64,000 nt of DNA from Scleromitrula shiraiana (Eukaryota > Ascomycota > Leotiomycetes > Helotiales > Sclerotiniaceae), in the NCBI GenBank assembly GCA_028455995.1, contig JABELC010000006.1, positions 930,001 through 994,000 of the forward strand, written 5' to 3'. Position numbers and translations under genes: made by a program. A model generated the notes under the pieces. That model worked only from the letters and a program-made list of their open reading frames with translations. It did not search any database and was not told the origin of the DNA. Below, in pieces: positions 1 to 11,989 of the stretch; the first letter of the stretch is position 1, and each line of letters starts with the position of its first letter.

Positions 1-1
1 C

Positions 2-1050
2 ATTGCTGGATATTTCATCTTACCAGATGTTCCAGAGATTGCCAAAGCTTGGTACTTTTCTAAGGAGGTTCGTATATACCAAATACTGTGTCGAATTAGC
101 TAACATTAGAAAAGGAATTGGAGTATGGTAAGAAACGAATGGAATTAGAAGGTAGAGAGCAAAGAAAACCATATACGAAAGCAAAAATAACGAAAATATT
201 CTCTTCTTGGCATATTTATGCTCTTACTCTCTTATACGTGTAAGATAGACACCACCTTTCTCCATTCAATATCTGGAAAAGCCTGAGATTGAAACTACCC
301 ACGAACTTTACTAATTCGGGACTAGGACTTTTAACAATGGATGCGCTGGATCAGTTCCTGTTTTTGCTCAATATCTTAAAGCTTCCAAGCACCCCAAGTA
401 TACAGTAGGACAAATAAATACATACCCAACAGGGACATCGGCAGTACAAGTTGTAACAACACTCATATATGCTTGGACATCCGACACCATCCTAGATGGA
501 AAACGCTGGCCACCGATTGTCGTTGGGGGTGTGATAAACCTCATATGTTACATTTCTTTCTCGGTTTGGAATATCCCAGAAGGATGGAGATGGACTTGTT
601 ATTATCTCATGGGTTCCGGATATGGTCTATCAGGACTTTGTATGGCGTGGGCGCATGAGATTTGCAACGATGATAATGAGGAAAGAGCAATAGTGATCGC
701 AACCATGAATGAGATGGCATACGTTCTCCAAGCTTGGCTTCCACTTATTATTTGGCAACAAGTGGATGCTCCTCAATATCAAAAAGGGTTCATTACCATT
801 TCGGTATTGTCATTCATCCTTATTTTGACAGCTTTCATGATTCGAATTCTTTGGGCGAGGGAAAAACTCAAGTAAGTTGATGAGATAGAAGAGTAGAATG
901 TTTGTTTTCTAATACTATCATAGGAAAGAGAGTGCCAAAGCAGTCGAGTCTCCAATTGAGAATATAGATGGTGAAAGTCGTAATGGTAGTTCACATGAGG
1001 GTACGGTTATTAGCTCGAGTAAAGTTGATGGTGATGGTGTTGACATATAA
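2..1050 (+). CDS. MFS transporter, allantoate permease (Dal5) family, 3' part
   Basis: This is the C-terminal part of a proton-coupled anion/vitamin transporter of the Dal5/Tna1/Fen2 type in the plasma membrane; the 5' end lies outside the window. Exons that keep one frame are 2-71, 110-239, 326-871 and 924-1050. The first intron has a CTAAC branch site just before its AG. Visible features are GYFILPDVPE after the central loop, a hydrophilic loop with KKRMELEGRE, then membrane segments including NNGCAGSVPVFAQYL and WNIPEGWRWTCYYLMGSGYG. The tail is hydrophilic and Ser/Asp-rich (VSSSKVDGDGVD-like). The family is well supported by this loop and helix pattern. The substrate cannot be told from sequence: allantoate, nicotinate, pantothenate and others are all possible. 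Confidence 0.85.
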
Positions 1051-1688
1051 AAATGAGAACTCAATTCGGGTGTTTCATGAATTTTCCACCACAATCCATA
1101 TATTAAACTAGATCCATTCATATTAAAAGAGAATGTAACCTTAGAGATGATATTGCGACATTTTGTAGCCTTGAAAATCAGATTTATGGCCTCCATGCAT
1201 TTGCTAAACAGTACCTGGACAATTGAAAATGATTTGTTGCATGTCGCATTCGAAGCCCTGAAGTCCAGGCAGCACAATCAATCAACAGGAGTTCGAACCT
1301 CGAAAGGCTAAAAGCTGTAGTTAGCCAAATCCTAGGTGGAATTGGCATTCTTTATTGAAACTTCCAGCGTCGCCAGGTGTTCTTCAATAGTTGATAACGC
1401 ATAACTTCCAACATCAATGATGATATAGTCCCGTATGCTGCTCGTGTCACTGTGTTCTAGTGGTTGTGTTTGTAATATGTAGTATTATTTATATGCATTA
1501 TTGGGAGTTGATTGACTGAACTCAATTGTGGCTTGATTCACCAGCCTCATATCAAACTACCGGTGTCATCCCAAATTTAAGCGGAAAACTTCGTCATACC
1601 CACAATTCAATACGGAATACATCGGTCAAAACTCACTCAAATTCTCGATTATTCACCCTATCTTTCCTCAAATCCAACACTCAAAACG
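1051..1688. other. intergenic, 3' of transporter to 5' of PTH2
   Basis: No reading frame here resembles a gene. A GTTCGAACC string near 1289 looks like a tRNA B box, but no A box or acceptor stem surrounds it. The last 150 bases are probably the promoter and leader of the peptidyl-tRNA hydrolase gene. Confidence 0.5.
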
Positions 1689-2486
1689 ATGGCAGATATG
1701 CGGCAGCCACCGACCCCCGTCGCCATGCTTATAGGCACCGCGATAATATGCGGAATCAGCGGATACATGTTTGGAATTGCATCATCTCTTGGATTTTTTC
1801 CCATTCCGTTTATGCCACAAGCTCCTAAGGCACGAGGAATCGCAAACTATGATGATGAAACGGAGAGTGAGGAGGAGGATATAGATGCAGATATATTAGA
1901 CCATGCTCCTAACTGGGCCAATGGTGTAGAGGCTGATAGGAGAGATGGATTAAGAGTTGCGCCAAAGAAGGTAGAGAAGAAGGAAACGAAGAAAGGATCT
2001 AAAGGCAATGCGGCTGTTGCAAAAGCAAAGGTGGAGTTGGAAGATAATAAAGAGGAGTGTAAACTCGTGTTGGTGGTTAGGACGGATTTGGGAATGACGA
2101 AAGGTATATCCATATCCATTTCCATTGCTAATGAGATTTATATCATGGGATCGAGCTAATTGAAGGTTTGTACAACAGGAAAAATCGCTGCTCAATGTTC
2201 CCACGCAACACTCGCATGCTACAAAGCATTCCTACGAAAAGACGCAAAATCCCCCATTCTACGACGTTGGGAACGAGAAGGTCAAGCTAAGGTCGCTCTG
2301 CAAGTAAAATCAGAAGATGAATTGGAAATTTTACAAGCACAAGCTATGAGCTTAGGGGTCGTTGCGGAGGTTATTGCGGATGCAGGAAGAACCCAAATTG
2401 CGAGTGGTAGTCATACGGTTTTAGGGATCGGACCGGCTCCTAAAAGTGTTATTGATCAGATTACGGGGTCATTAAAGTTGTTATAA
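1689..2486 (+). CDS. PTH2: peptidyl-tRNA hydrolase 2 (Pth2), membrane-anchored
   Basis: The enzyme releases peptides from prematurely dissociated peptidyl-tRNA. Two exons, 1689-2103 and 2179-2486, join in frame across a 75-base intron to give 240 residues. Residues 9-35 form a hydrophobic segment (MLIGTAIICGISGYMFGI), matching the N-terminal anchor of eukaryotic Pth2/Bit1 that places the protein at the mitochondrial outer membrane. An acidic and then Lys-rich linker follows. The Pth2 fold starts near residue 123 with CKLVLVVRTDLGMTKGKIAA, then QCSHATLACYKAF, the K..A.QV region, and the end motif DAGRTQIASGSHTVLGIGPAP. The splice site falls exactly inside the TKGK motif, which confirms the junction. 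Length is normal for a fungal Pth2, and nothing appears broken. Confidence 0.95.
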
Positions 2487-3277
2487 ATAGGAAAACTGGA
2501 TTAGATATTTATGGGAATGTTTTTAAAGATGCATTCATGGGAGTTTGGAGCGAAGGTATGAATCGATGGCATTATATCAAAAGTTCCTTGACATCGTTTA
2601 GGAGATTACCTAGGCTCTACAGCCATGGATCTCTCTTACTTCCCATCTAATCACTATATATTTCAGTGCTGAGATGGAAGGAAGCTGACACCATGTGTAT
2701 CAACTCCTGGAATCATACAAATTGATACGGGGGCTCTATATAAAATTTGAGATGATTGCAGAAGTGAACCAATTCACAACATCAATCGGAGAATATCCAT
2801 GGTACATATAACCATCCCAGCCAATAGATGTATACAGACCTCGACTTGCCTCATGCAGCCTTCTCCGGTGTTGTTTGGGGTCCCGGTTTCCTCAAAACCA
2901 GCATTATAAACCTATGAAAACTACCATTGCATCAATAAATACCTCAAATTCGAGCTTCTTAATCGCATTCGGTATCTCTAGCCATATCTCAATGTCTCAT
3001 TTATTGATAGAAGAGCTCCTATCGAACTTGCCAGCATGTATAGAAGGAGAGTTTTGGAAGGCTTGCTGAACCGGCGAAGGAAGGTGCCAATAGTCTTCTA
3101 AATACAAACATCATTTAGTAAATGATACAATATCTATCTCGAAATTCCTTCATAACATTTTGGAACAGAACATTTTGGAAAATTTCATTCTATTCCTACA
3201 CACTACTATTTTATTGCTTGAAAAGCTACATATTGATTTCCCTGACTCTTTTCTACGTTACGCCCCAAAAGTTAATA
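2487..3277. other. intergenic, no gene seen
   Basis: A 64-codon frame at 2875-3069 has no family resemblance and no splice context. The stretch probably holds the PTH2 3' end and the promoter of the following gene. The frame of the following gene is open back to an ATG at 3122, but the extra N-terminus is hydrophobic and unlike coding sequence. Confidence 0.5.
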
Positions 3278-4321
3278 ATGTACCAATCGACACCGACCCA
3301 AGTGATGATATCCAGCTTGACAATGGCCGTCGTATCATCCCCAGTCCCACCTCATATCATCTGTAATTACGAAATTCAAGAAATGCAAGCTTACCAAAAA
3401 GAAATGGTGCGATTTTCAGCATTATTCATAAATGAATTGCCTATCGATCGAGCTGGGTGGGTAGGACCAGATGAAGTAAGATTAATGGAATTTGGAAAAA
3501 AGAAATGGTTTGATTTATTACGGGATTTTGCAATCCTGGTACTCAAGATGATTAGACTTAGCGGAAAACATACTGCTATGATGGCACCGGCGCTCAAAAT
3601 AGGAATACCTAAAAGTCAAGAAGATCCTTTCTTTGTGTTGGACGAGCTTTTCGATAATTTGATTGGCTTTTGGGGGTCTATGCTGCAAATTTTCCAAGAA
3701 ATCGAAGTGTATGTTTCACGCCAAACCAAGGACTCTTCTATCTCATGTCCCATTGGCCTTCGAAATCAATTTTATTTGATAAGAAACTTCGATCAGCAAC
3801 TATGGGCACTCAACTATATACCTAAGTTGGGTTCTGCCGGATATATAATTATGGAATATTTGAGAAGATGGCAAATTGTTTTTGAAATCTTCGGAAACGC
3901 CTGTTCAATCGTCCTTGGAGCCTTACCACATTTACTTTCACCTGAAGAAAGGATCCAAAACATTAGAAAACGAATCCAGATTGTATATAGTACAAGCGAT
4001 TGTGGTAAAAGACAGGGAATTTCTTTTCAGGATTACATTTATAGTCGAGCAAAGGGTATAAAAGATATAAACGCTGTTATAGACCTGCCTTGCACATTCG
4101 ATGAAATGGAAGACGAACGGAAAGCAGCATACATGGAATTGGCATTGAGAATGGTAGAAGACGGAGTTAAGGATTGGGAGCAGCAGCTAATCAAGTTCGA
4201 GGAAAGGTGGGAGGCTACTCAAAAAGTGGAAAATATTTTTTTCAATGATTTAGAGGATATAATGATGCCAATGATGGAGGAGTGTACTGAGGGGGATTAT
4301 GATCTTACCTTGACTCCATAA
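3278..4321 (+). CDS. hypothetical fungal protein, mainly helical
   Basis: The family is not recognised. A single open frame encodes 347 residues from the ATG at 3278. An in-frame ATG at 3122 would add 52 aromatic, hydrophobic residues that read more like an untranslated leader. The body is rich in Trp, Phe, Glu and charged helices, for example FGKKKWFDLLRDFAILVLKM, the motif WGSMLQIFQEIEVYVSRQTK and ELALRMVEDGVKDWEQQL. The C-terminus is acidic. There is no signal peptide and no convincing membrane segment in the 347-residue version, so it is probably soluble and intracellular. The long clean frame in moderately A/T-rich DNA supports a real gene, but function is unknown and an undetected intron is possible. 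Confidence 0.6.
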   Translation: MYQSTPTQVMISSLTMAVVSSPVPPHIICNYEIQEMQAYQKEMVRFSALFINELPIDRAGWVGPDEVRLMEFGKKKWFDLLRDFAILVLKMIRLSGKHTAMMAPALKIGIPKSQEDPFFVLDELFDNLIGFWGSMLQIFQEIEVYVSRQTKDSSISCPIGLRNQFYLIRNFDQQLWALNYIPKLGSAGYIIMEYLRRWQIVFEIFGNACSIVLGALPHLLSPEERIQNIRKRIQIVYSTSDCGKRQGISFQDYIYSRAKGIKDINAVIDLPCTFDEMEDERKAAYMELALRMVEDGVKDWEQQLIKFEERWEATQKVENIFFNDLEDIMMPMMEECTEGDYDLTLTP

Positions 4322-5209
4322 GGTTAACTGCAGATGAAGAAATTATACATGAGCATCAGAGGAATGGGTATTGGACATCTTTAGGGTTGCATTGGTAACC
4401 AACATCCGTATATTCTCCCTTTGGATAGATGATGTAGATTAGATTATAACTCCTGGCTGCCCAAAAGAAGTAGTGAATATATTACAACTCATTTGAATCA
4501 CTAAACAAAAGCCTCATGTAGAACTATATAGATTCACTATCCATGACACACACTTGTGATTTCATTTAACCATGGGCTTGTTCAATTTGTGATTGTACCA
4601 ACAACCTACTGACATAAAATTTTAAGAACAACATGACTTCATGAAGCTCGAAAACCCCATCCTTATACATTCAAGAACGACTCACAATTTGATATGAAGC
4701 AAACCATGTGCTGGTCTATTGTTTTCACCAATATTATTATTCTTGGGTCGTACCAAAATGATATTTAAGGGTAAGAGACGACTCGGTTGAAAACTTCAAC
4801 ACTCAACAATTCCATACTCATCTCAATCAATATCTTGGAGTATTGATATTCACATATTACTAGAGTGTGGCTGTGCAAAAGAACATTGCCACACTTACCT
4901 CGTGGATTCATGGACCATCGGGACCGATGATTCTTTAACTTCTTTAACCAATAATATGAATCACATCGTACGGAAATGTCATCCCGGACAATAATATATG
5001 TAACGGATCACAGTTGGCGGTCGACCTTTTTCGTTCTCCCTAATAAAATAAAAATTCAACCAGTATTTGTACATCCTTAAGGCCTCGACCGTTGGTTTTG
5101 TTTATTCCATGCTCCTATAAAAGTCTAGGAACATCCCCCAGTTCCGGGCGCCAGAAAAACTACCACTTTTAATCTATTGGTTTTAGTCATCAGGTAAAAG
5201 TTTCAATCG
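4322..5209. other. intergenic with promoter of the 5.2 kb MFS gene
   Basis: No gene is seen. A TATAAAA at 5116-5122 lies about 90 bases upstream of the next ATG and is a plausible core promoter element. Confidence 0.5.
5116..5122 (+). promoter_or_regulatory. probable TATA box of MFS gene
   Basis: TATAAAA stands 88 bases before the ATG of the downstream transporter. Position and sequence fit a core promoter. No transcript start is known. Confidence 0.4.
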
Positions 5210-7250
5210 ATGTCGAAAAATACAAGAGACAGTATGCATAGGCATAGGGATAGGCCAAATAGACAAAATCACGAATCGGAAGAGCAGGGCTTGCTAGATA
5301 GTAATAATAGCGATGATGGAAATACTTCCTATGGAGCCACCGACAGTAGCAGTATTACATCATATGAGCCTATCAGAACGCATCAAGAACCAACATACCC
5401 AAAACTCCAACGACGACCATCACTAATAGAGGAAGAAAATAATGAGGAATTACAAATTGATATACCACCGGTTCAAACCCAAGTGGAAAAGACTGGTCCG
5501 GTATCGTGGAGTGATTTACCTCATAAAAGACAATTAGCCATTTTAACATGTGCTAGGCTTTCAGAACCACTAGTTCAAACTAGTTTGCGAGTGAGTAGAT
5601 GTTTCTTCATACATTACTTACTGGTGATATTTTTTCCAACAATTTAGGCTAATTTCAAACTAGAGTTATTTATTCTACTATCTAAAAGCTATGGATACAT
5701 CACTACCTGATTCGGTGATTGCATCTCAGGCAGGAATCATGCAAGGTGCATTTGCAGCAGCTCAACTTTGCACCGCGATGTTATGGGGAAGATTTTCAGA
5801 TCGAGGAGGTAGGAAGAGAGTTTTGTTGATAGGACTTTCAGGGACAGCCATCTCATGTTTAGGATTTGGGTTTGCGCAAACCTTCTGGCAGGCGATGTTA
5901 TTCAGAATGCTTGGAGGTGCTTTGAATGGAAATGTTGGGGTAATGAGAACGATGATTAGTGAGATTGTTAGGGAAAAGAAATACCAATCAAGAGCATTCT
6001 TATTATTGCCAATGTGCTCCAATATCGGAACTATCATCGGACCAATACTGGGAGGTTTGTTGGCTGATCCTGCTGGAAGTTATCCAAGTCTATTTGGAGG
6101 TATTAAATGGTTGGAAAAGTATCCATATGCAGCTCCAAACTTACTTAGCGCGATATTTCTAACTTCTGCTTGTCTGGCCGTCATTTTTGGTCTCGAGGAA
6201 GTAAGTTTGACTGTTTTGTTTTATGTTAAGAGCTCACAAGCTAACCAATTTTGATAGACTCACGAGATGTTCTCCCACAAAGAAGATTGGGGTATGAAAA
6301 CAGGTCACAAAATTAGGCTCTATTTCCGTCGTCTCCGGAATGGCAAACAGTTAAACGAATACACAGCCATCCAGAATATTGGCTCCTTGCCTATCGATGG
6401 CATGACACCTAGTACACCAAAATCTCCGAAACGTGTTGCATCCCGGTACAAAAATCGATTACCATTCCGTCGGATCTTCACTTACAACGTTATTTGCACT
6501 CTCATTTCCCACGCACTTTTAGCTTTCTCAATGGGAACATTCAACAATATCTGGTATTCTTTCCTCAGCACACCAGTCTACAACCCCTCCCATCCTTCAA
6601 AATCTTTACCAAATAATTACACTCCTCACCCACCACTAACCTTTACCGGCGGTATTGGTCTCCCACCACGCGACGTTGGTCTCGCCATGTCCATTCTCGG
6701 AATGATCGGCATCACCATGCAACTATTCCTCTACCCACTCGTCAACACTCGTCTCGGTACAATCCGAAGTTGGCGAATCTTTCTATATCTCTTCCCAGTA
6801 GCCTACACCCTCGCTCCATTCCTCTCCCTCATACCCTCCACAACCTCACCACCCTCCCACAAAACCGGCCCTCTAATCTGGATCTCCCTATCCGGCGTTC
6901 TCCTAATCCAAACCATCGCGCGTACATTCGCCGGACCCGCAACAACAATTCTAATCAACAACTGTTCACCCCATCCATCTGTTCTCGGTACTATCCACGG
7001 AATTGGACAGACGGCCAGTAGTGCTGCAAGGACGGTTGGACCCGCTATTGGAGGATATTTGTATGGAGTGGGTTTAAGTCACGGATATGTGGGATTGGTA
7101 TTTTGGGTATTGGCTGGAATGGCGGGGATAACTTGCTCGGCGAGTACTTTTGTTAAAGAGGGTAATGGGCATGAGATTTTGTTGGATGGTGATGAGGAGG
7201 CGGAAGAGGAAGCGAGGATTAAAAATAGAGCTTTGGGGTTTGAGGTTTGA
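5210..7250 (+). CDS. MFS transporter, 12-TM drug/peptide exporter type (YCR023C-like)
   Basis: Three exons (5210-5590, 5664-6200, 6258-7250) give 636 residues. The first intron is best ended at the AG at 5663; the nearer AG at 5647 would run into a stop. The first 110 residues are a polar cytoplasmic tail. The MFS core begins at LPHKRQLAILTCARLSEPL, with the family string SYLFYYLKAMD and SLPDSVIASQAGIMQG. Motif A is visible as WGRFSDRGGRKRVLLIG after helix 2, and motif-C-like GTIIGPILGGLLADP in helix 5. A long central loop (about residues 300-370) precedes the second half, which ends with TVGPAIGGYLYGVGL. The type resembles yeast YCR023C and Zif-like carriers. The substrate is unknown; vacuolar or plasma-membrane placement is inference. 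Confidence 0.88.
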
Positions 7251-7617
7251 AGTTTGGTGATTGAATTTGGAAAACATGATTGGGAAAATAATCGGGGGTT
7301 GGATATAAACTTTGAACATTGATGGTATGGATAGATAATATACCCAACATAAATATACGTTTAGGAGTAGATCTTTAGTAGATATAAATTATCTAGTCAC
7401 TGGTCAAGATCAAAATATGTTATAAATATCCAAGAATTTGTTGATTTCTGATGGTAATCTTTCAAAGACTTCAAGCGAATCTAGCATAACAAATCGGGGT
7501 AACCTGACCCTGGTGTACATTCAATATGGCGTTCTATATACCACTACTCCCATTAACTCCTTAATTAAACGCCTCCATAACTTGCCCCATATTTGTCGAT
7601 ATACTCCATGGACCATC
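7251..7617. other. convergent 3' intergenic
   Basis: Spacer between the 3' ends of two convergent genes. Nothing else is seen. Confidence 0.5.
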
Positions 7618-9206
7618 TCAAACAAATTGTGTCCCCTGTTGCGGCGGAAAATTATGCGCTGATTGGCCTGGCATCCTATTCATCTGATGTTGGGGTGGTT
7701 GATACTGGTCTCCTGTAACATAAGGAGGTGGTACTGCAGTATTCATGTTCATATTCATATGATTGAGGTTGATATCATTCTGAGTTTGGCCGGCGACCCT
7801 CCATGGTTCAGCATTGTAACCTTCGATACCAGTTTCATGCGCAATTGCCCCAAGCTTCTTGTTTTGACGACGTCTATAACCCCAGAAAAGAAAGGGTGCA
7901 AAAACTATCACGATGAAAAGTGTGCAGGTTAGAAGTGCCCAGTCGAATTTTGGGTTTAGGGCTAGTGGAAAACCGCTAGGATTGTTAGAAATGTATTTTT
8001 TCTAGAGCGAAGGTAAGAGAACTTACAGAAAACCGTTCATGATACCCGTAGGAATAACAAAACGTCCTAGCCACACGTGTATCGGCGCAAATTTCGTGGC
8101 GGTGGAAGTTTTCTTATAGATTCGATGATGTAGGAACCCGATGATAAACTGAGCAATCATGGCTATTATAACAATAAGACCAATGATCTGATGAGCAGAG
8201 TTGAAGTTCTTGGTCTGCAATACACGTTAGACAGCATACAATAAATCCCGGCATATGAATTCTTACCCGATTGTAGAATGTCCCTAACTCGATACCTAAA
8301 CCAACTCCTATGAGAGCAATAGCCAACGATAAGGTTTGATTGACAGCATGCCATCTTGGACTATTGAGGAATCTCAAAATGACCACTCCTAGAGGCATAA
8401 GTCCAACAAATGCCAATGTCATGACTACAGCATGAGCAGCTGATGAAAGACTTTCATCCGCAGTCTCAGATACTTGATTTGTTCCCGGAGAGTTAATGAT
8501 AGGAATTCCAGGCACCCCAGCTGTTCCTACAGCTTTCGTCAAGTCCATTGTGAATATTCCATATGAATCATGTCTCTTCACGCCTGCATTCAGAGAGTTG
8601 GATTTTAGGGTCACGGGAGGTCCATTGGCCCATATAAAATTTGCTTTCGAATCATCGGACTCGACAGCCCCTCCTTTCCATGTTGTGCAATTTAGACATT
8701 TGACATTTGCAATCATAGTATCATTGGTAATACCAGTACCAGGTTGCATTTCGATTTTGATATCTGTATGCGAAGGTTCGACATGACCAGAAGTTGTTCG
8801 AGGACTGAGAGTTATATTTTTCCCTGTTTTATCGGGATACATCATAAATATTAAAGCATCTTTCATCGTAGTCGAGCCCAATCCAACAGCCTGTTGTGTG
8901 TATAAATTAGTAATGAGGGGTATTATTATCAGAATAACGACTTCCACTTACGATCCATGAATAGCTGCTAGGGCCTGAGATTGTAAAATATAAATCATTG
9001 TTGGTATTCTTTTCGGGTATATTGAGAGCAAATGCAATACTTGTATCGTCTGCAACGAAAGCTGCTGCTGGAGATGAAGCTTTTGATAAAGCAATCAGCG
9101 ATACTTTTTTAGAGACAGTCAGCGTTGTTTTCCTAGGTAAAAACAAACTAAGGTTAGTGGGTCTTATAGGCTTACCTATCGCCAAAACCGAACTTAATCC
9201 AACCAT
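7618..9206 (-). CDS. DOMON domain / cytochrome b561 membrane protein
   Basis: Predicted to be a heme-binding transmembrane electron carrier of the CDH-cytochrome/b561 kind. Four minus-strand exons (9206-8952, 8890-8267, 8214-8027, 7975-7618) join in frame to 474 residues. The DOMON part covers about residues 50-200 and includes NNDLYFTISGPSSYSWIAVG and KDALIFMMYP. Membrane helices follow at about 235-395, each with candidate heme histidines: AHAVVMTLAF, WHAVNQTLSLAI, NSAHQIIGLIVI and HVWLGRFVIP. The cytoplasmic tail is Asn/Pro/Gln-rich (MNMNMNTAVPPPY). Family members normally begin with a signal peptide; here the first 45 residues do not look like one, so the 5' end is uncertain. An alternative reading with an extra exon containing ENWKAVRRSYGWIKFGFGD upstream also stays open but offers no ATG. 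Confidence 0.82.
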
Positions 9207-10033
9207 AACTTCTTCTAACTGCTTTCCAATTTTCTAAAAAATAATTGTTAAAAGAATGATTACAACAACAACGATGATTTTAATAATGCAGAGTATCTAT
9301 CTACTCTTATTATCAAGATCAATACTTCAGTTGCGTGAAGTGTGAATAATTCACGCACTTCACATGCTCTGCTTGGCTATTTTAAGCGCCGACGACGCAT
9401 GTCGATAACCGCTGTGATGAATCTCACCTCAACCTATGAAATCACGACTCAACCCACCATTCGAAGAAACAGACGAAACATAATAATCTCAGCAGAATGG
9501 CAGTTTAGTGACCATTGTGGATGCCATTGGGTATCTATATTTGGGAGAGGCATATATATAAATGGGATGTATATGCATGTCACCATCTGCGGCCAAGCTG
9601 GCGAGCAGTTCAATTATAGCATCGGAATGTACATTATGGTGACATTAATGTTTTACATATGCTTCTAGGGTATCCGGAAATATCTCAGGTACGGATGCCC
9701 AACCTTTCAGGCTTTGTCTCATTCATTGAGTGCCAACAAGTGTTCCGAATTGAAAACAATCTCTTGGTGTTTTGGCTTTTGGAATTAGATGATTCAGTTA
9801 TACTATCATTTTATTTTTTATCAGCACCATAGTTGTTGATGATAATTGTAGCCTTCGGACTGTGGTACAATAAATTTTTGTACATGATATCAGTTGTTTC
9901 TCTAAGCTAAGAAAACTGGGTTGAACGCTTTCTCCCTCTTCCTCTCCCACTCATCTTGTCTCCAACTAAAATCTCTGTCCTCCCCATAACTTGTCTTGAT
10001 ATCTTTATCTTCAATTCTACTCCATGAGCAATT
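9207..10033. other. intergenic, no gene seen
   Basis: A 108-codon plus-strand frame at 9342-9668 has no family resemblance. The stretch should hold the promoter of the DOMON gene and the 3' end of the next minus-strand gene. No signal-peptide exon for the DOMON gene was found in 9207-9345. Confidence 0.45.
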
Positions 10034-10692
10034 TTAATTTAAATCTGTTGGAGGAGTAGATTTAAGAACAACTGGAAACGCTCCTTCAATTGCAGATGCA
10101 TTCGAGTTCCAATACAATCCCCATACGTCTGTAACATTTGTTGCAGCTGCCCAAAATTGCAACTCAAGTTCAATGGAGTCAGCAGAATATGCAACCTGCG
10201 TTCCAAACCACACGAATCCAGTTGTTACACCACCCGTTGGCAATGTGTCATTATCTGAAGTGAACCCAGCTTGTTGAAAAGAGCCAGAAGTGGGAATGAT
10301 ATAGAAAGAGAGCGAGTTGTCAGTGAATGGCGGAGTACTATTCGAAGCACCTGTCATATTTGCTGAAATATACCACGGATCAGAACGAGAAGATTCATCA
10401 GCAGTACTGAATGTCACGTTGACAGTTGGAAGAGTCCATCCAGGATTATGTTTGCCAAGGTATGCATTCCCTGGATTGAAAGGTTAGTTGATACATATAA
10501 TACTATTATGATATACTGCTTACCACCAGAGTAAAATACTGGAGCACCATTTAGGTCATTACCATAAGCAAAAAGTGTGACATCTTCAACAGTAGCTCGT
10601 TTGCTATTGGGAATTGGCGATTGTGGGGAGGCGGTTGCAACACTGCAAAATGACAGGACGCAAGCAGCTGCTGCTCCGTAGAACATGTTCAA
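10034..10692 (-). CDS. small secreted protein, fungal-specific, unknown function
   Basis: Two minus-strand exons (10692-10524 and 10470-10034) make 201 residues. A clear signal peptide is present at residues 1-22 (MNMFYGAAAACVLSFCSVAT followed by ASPQ). A possible KR processing site follows at about residue 31. The mature part is beta-rich with several N-glycosylation sequons (NVTF, NMTG, NST, NVTD, NAS) and ends without a GPI signal. The sheet-like pattern (LSFYIIPTSGSF, GFVWFGTQVAYSADSIELELQFWA) suggests a jelly-roll or concanavalin-like fold; that is inference. I do not recognise a named family. It could act in the cell wall or as an apoplastic protein. Confidence 0.75.
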
Positions 10693-11231
10693 TGGGGTAA
10701 AATAGTATCTAAAATGAGTGGAAGATTGCAGTGAGATGATTAGTAGGAGGAGGGGAGGAAAACTCTGGTGACTATGTGCGTTATATCTTCAAATCCCGAA
10801 GTTCTTCAACATGAAAAAACTTCATCTTTCCTATTATTAGAATTAGTATACTCAGGGGTTATTATTGATGTTACGAGTGTAGAGGAGAACACAGGATATA
10901 TCCTTCCGCAAGATATTACGTACCCCTCTTGGCGTCATCTATGGCGGGGTTGGGTTGCCAGCGTGAGGTTTTCCTACAGGGTGTCCATTCCTTGAGATGT
11001 TTATTCTTTTCGCCAACATCTCTGGTGGAAAACAAAACATCACAATATATTGTTGTTCCTCCTCGTCGTCGTCATCACTTAAATAATCCATGTGCTATAG
11101 CTGGGGTATTTAACGTACACAGCCGCATGAATTCACCGAAAAAATAAGCGAACAATGCGGGTAGGGAACACCCTCTATCAGATGTTCGCTCTTAGGACAC
11201 GCACTCTTGAACCTAAAATCTACCGATGTGT

Positions 11232-11260
11232 GGGCTCCCGAAGTTTCATCTTCGGAGCCC
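11232..11260. repeat. short hairpin (11-bp stem, one bulge)
   Basis: GGGCTCCCGAAG, a six-base loop, then CTTCGGAGCCC. One extra C on the left arm is the only flaw. G+C of the stem is well above its surroundings. No gene is attached to it and the role is unknown. Confidence 0.5.
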
Positions 11261-11850
11261 TTGGTTCGAATGGATCCCATAGCTGGGACGATCCATGAAA
11301 TCGTTATTAAATTCCCGAAAGCATAAGCTTGCATCTCCATTATCTCCACACGGCGTTTACATGTTGTACTCCGGTGTTTGTAAGGCTTTTGTTTCTAATC
11401 ATTGTTTGATGACTGGTCTATTTACATCAAAATATCATTCGAAGATCCCTACTTCATTCCTTGCCGTGAACCAATCCAAAATACACTCCCCTTCTTCCCG
11501 CCATATTTCAAGGTTCTTTTGAGTATGCTTACCAGCACATAAATCCCGTATGCGGTGTGGATCAATACTGAGCAAGTCATTGAGCCCACATACATGCAAA
11601 TCCCACCTTCGCAGATTGCTACATTCCGATATTCTATGCTAGAGCAGTCGTTGGGTTCACATGCGTTCGAGCCTTTCCTTCAATTCAAAGGCATCCTGCT
11701 GTCCCGTGTTGCGTATGCTATTTGAAAATCCGCAGCGTTTTTGTTTCAAAACCAAGGTGTGATGAATGGAATATCTTCTCAGGATCTTTGAAGAGCATTG
11801 TGCTTTTTTTTAGATCTTAACTGTGAAAATTCTTCATCTGTTGATTTGTT

Positions 11851-11858
11851 TATATAAA
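11851..11858 (+). promoter_or_regulatory. TATA-like box before laccase pseudogene
   Basis: TATATAAA about 140 bases upstream of the remnant laccase ATG. It suggests that the old promoter is at least partly preserved. Confidence 0.3.
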
Positions 11859-11989
11859 GTAACTAGTTGAGCGTCAACTTGCTATACAAAACAAAAGCAT
11901 ACAATCACTCTTTCTTCACACTCTCTATTTCCTTTGCTGCTCATTGTCTCTCCTTGCATACTGGAAAACGAAGTCAGCATGAAGTCAGC

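Larger units (their letters stand above)
10693..11989. other. intergenic between divergent loci
   Basis: No gene is seen; several short frames are chance openings. It holds a near-perfect hairpin at 11232-11260 and a TATATAAA near 11852, about 140 bases before the start of the laccase pseudogene. Confidence 0.45.

Noticed and set aside
1280..1310. GTTCGAACC resembling a tRNA B box
   Set aside because: No A box, anticodon arm or pairing acceptor stem can be found around it.
11255..11285. GGTTCGAATGG downstream of a hairpin, tRNA-like
   Set aside because: The rest of a tRNA fold (D arm, anticodon arm, 7-bp acceptor) is absent on both strands.
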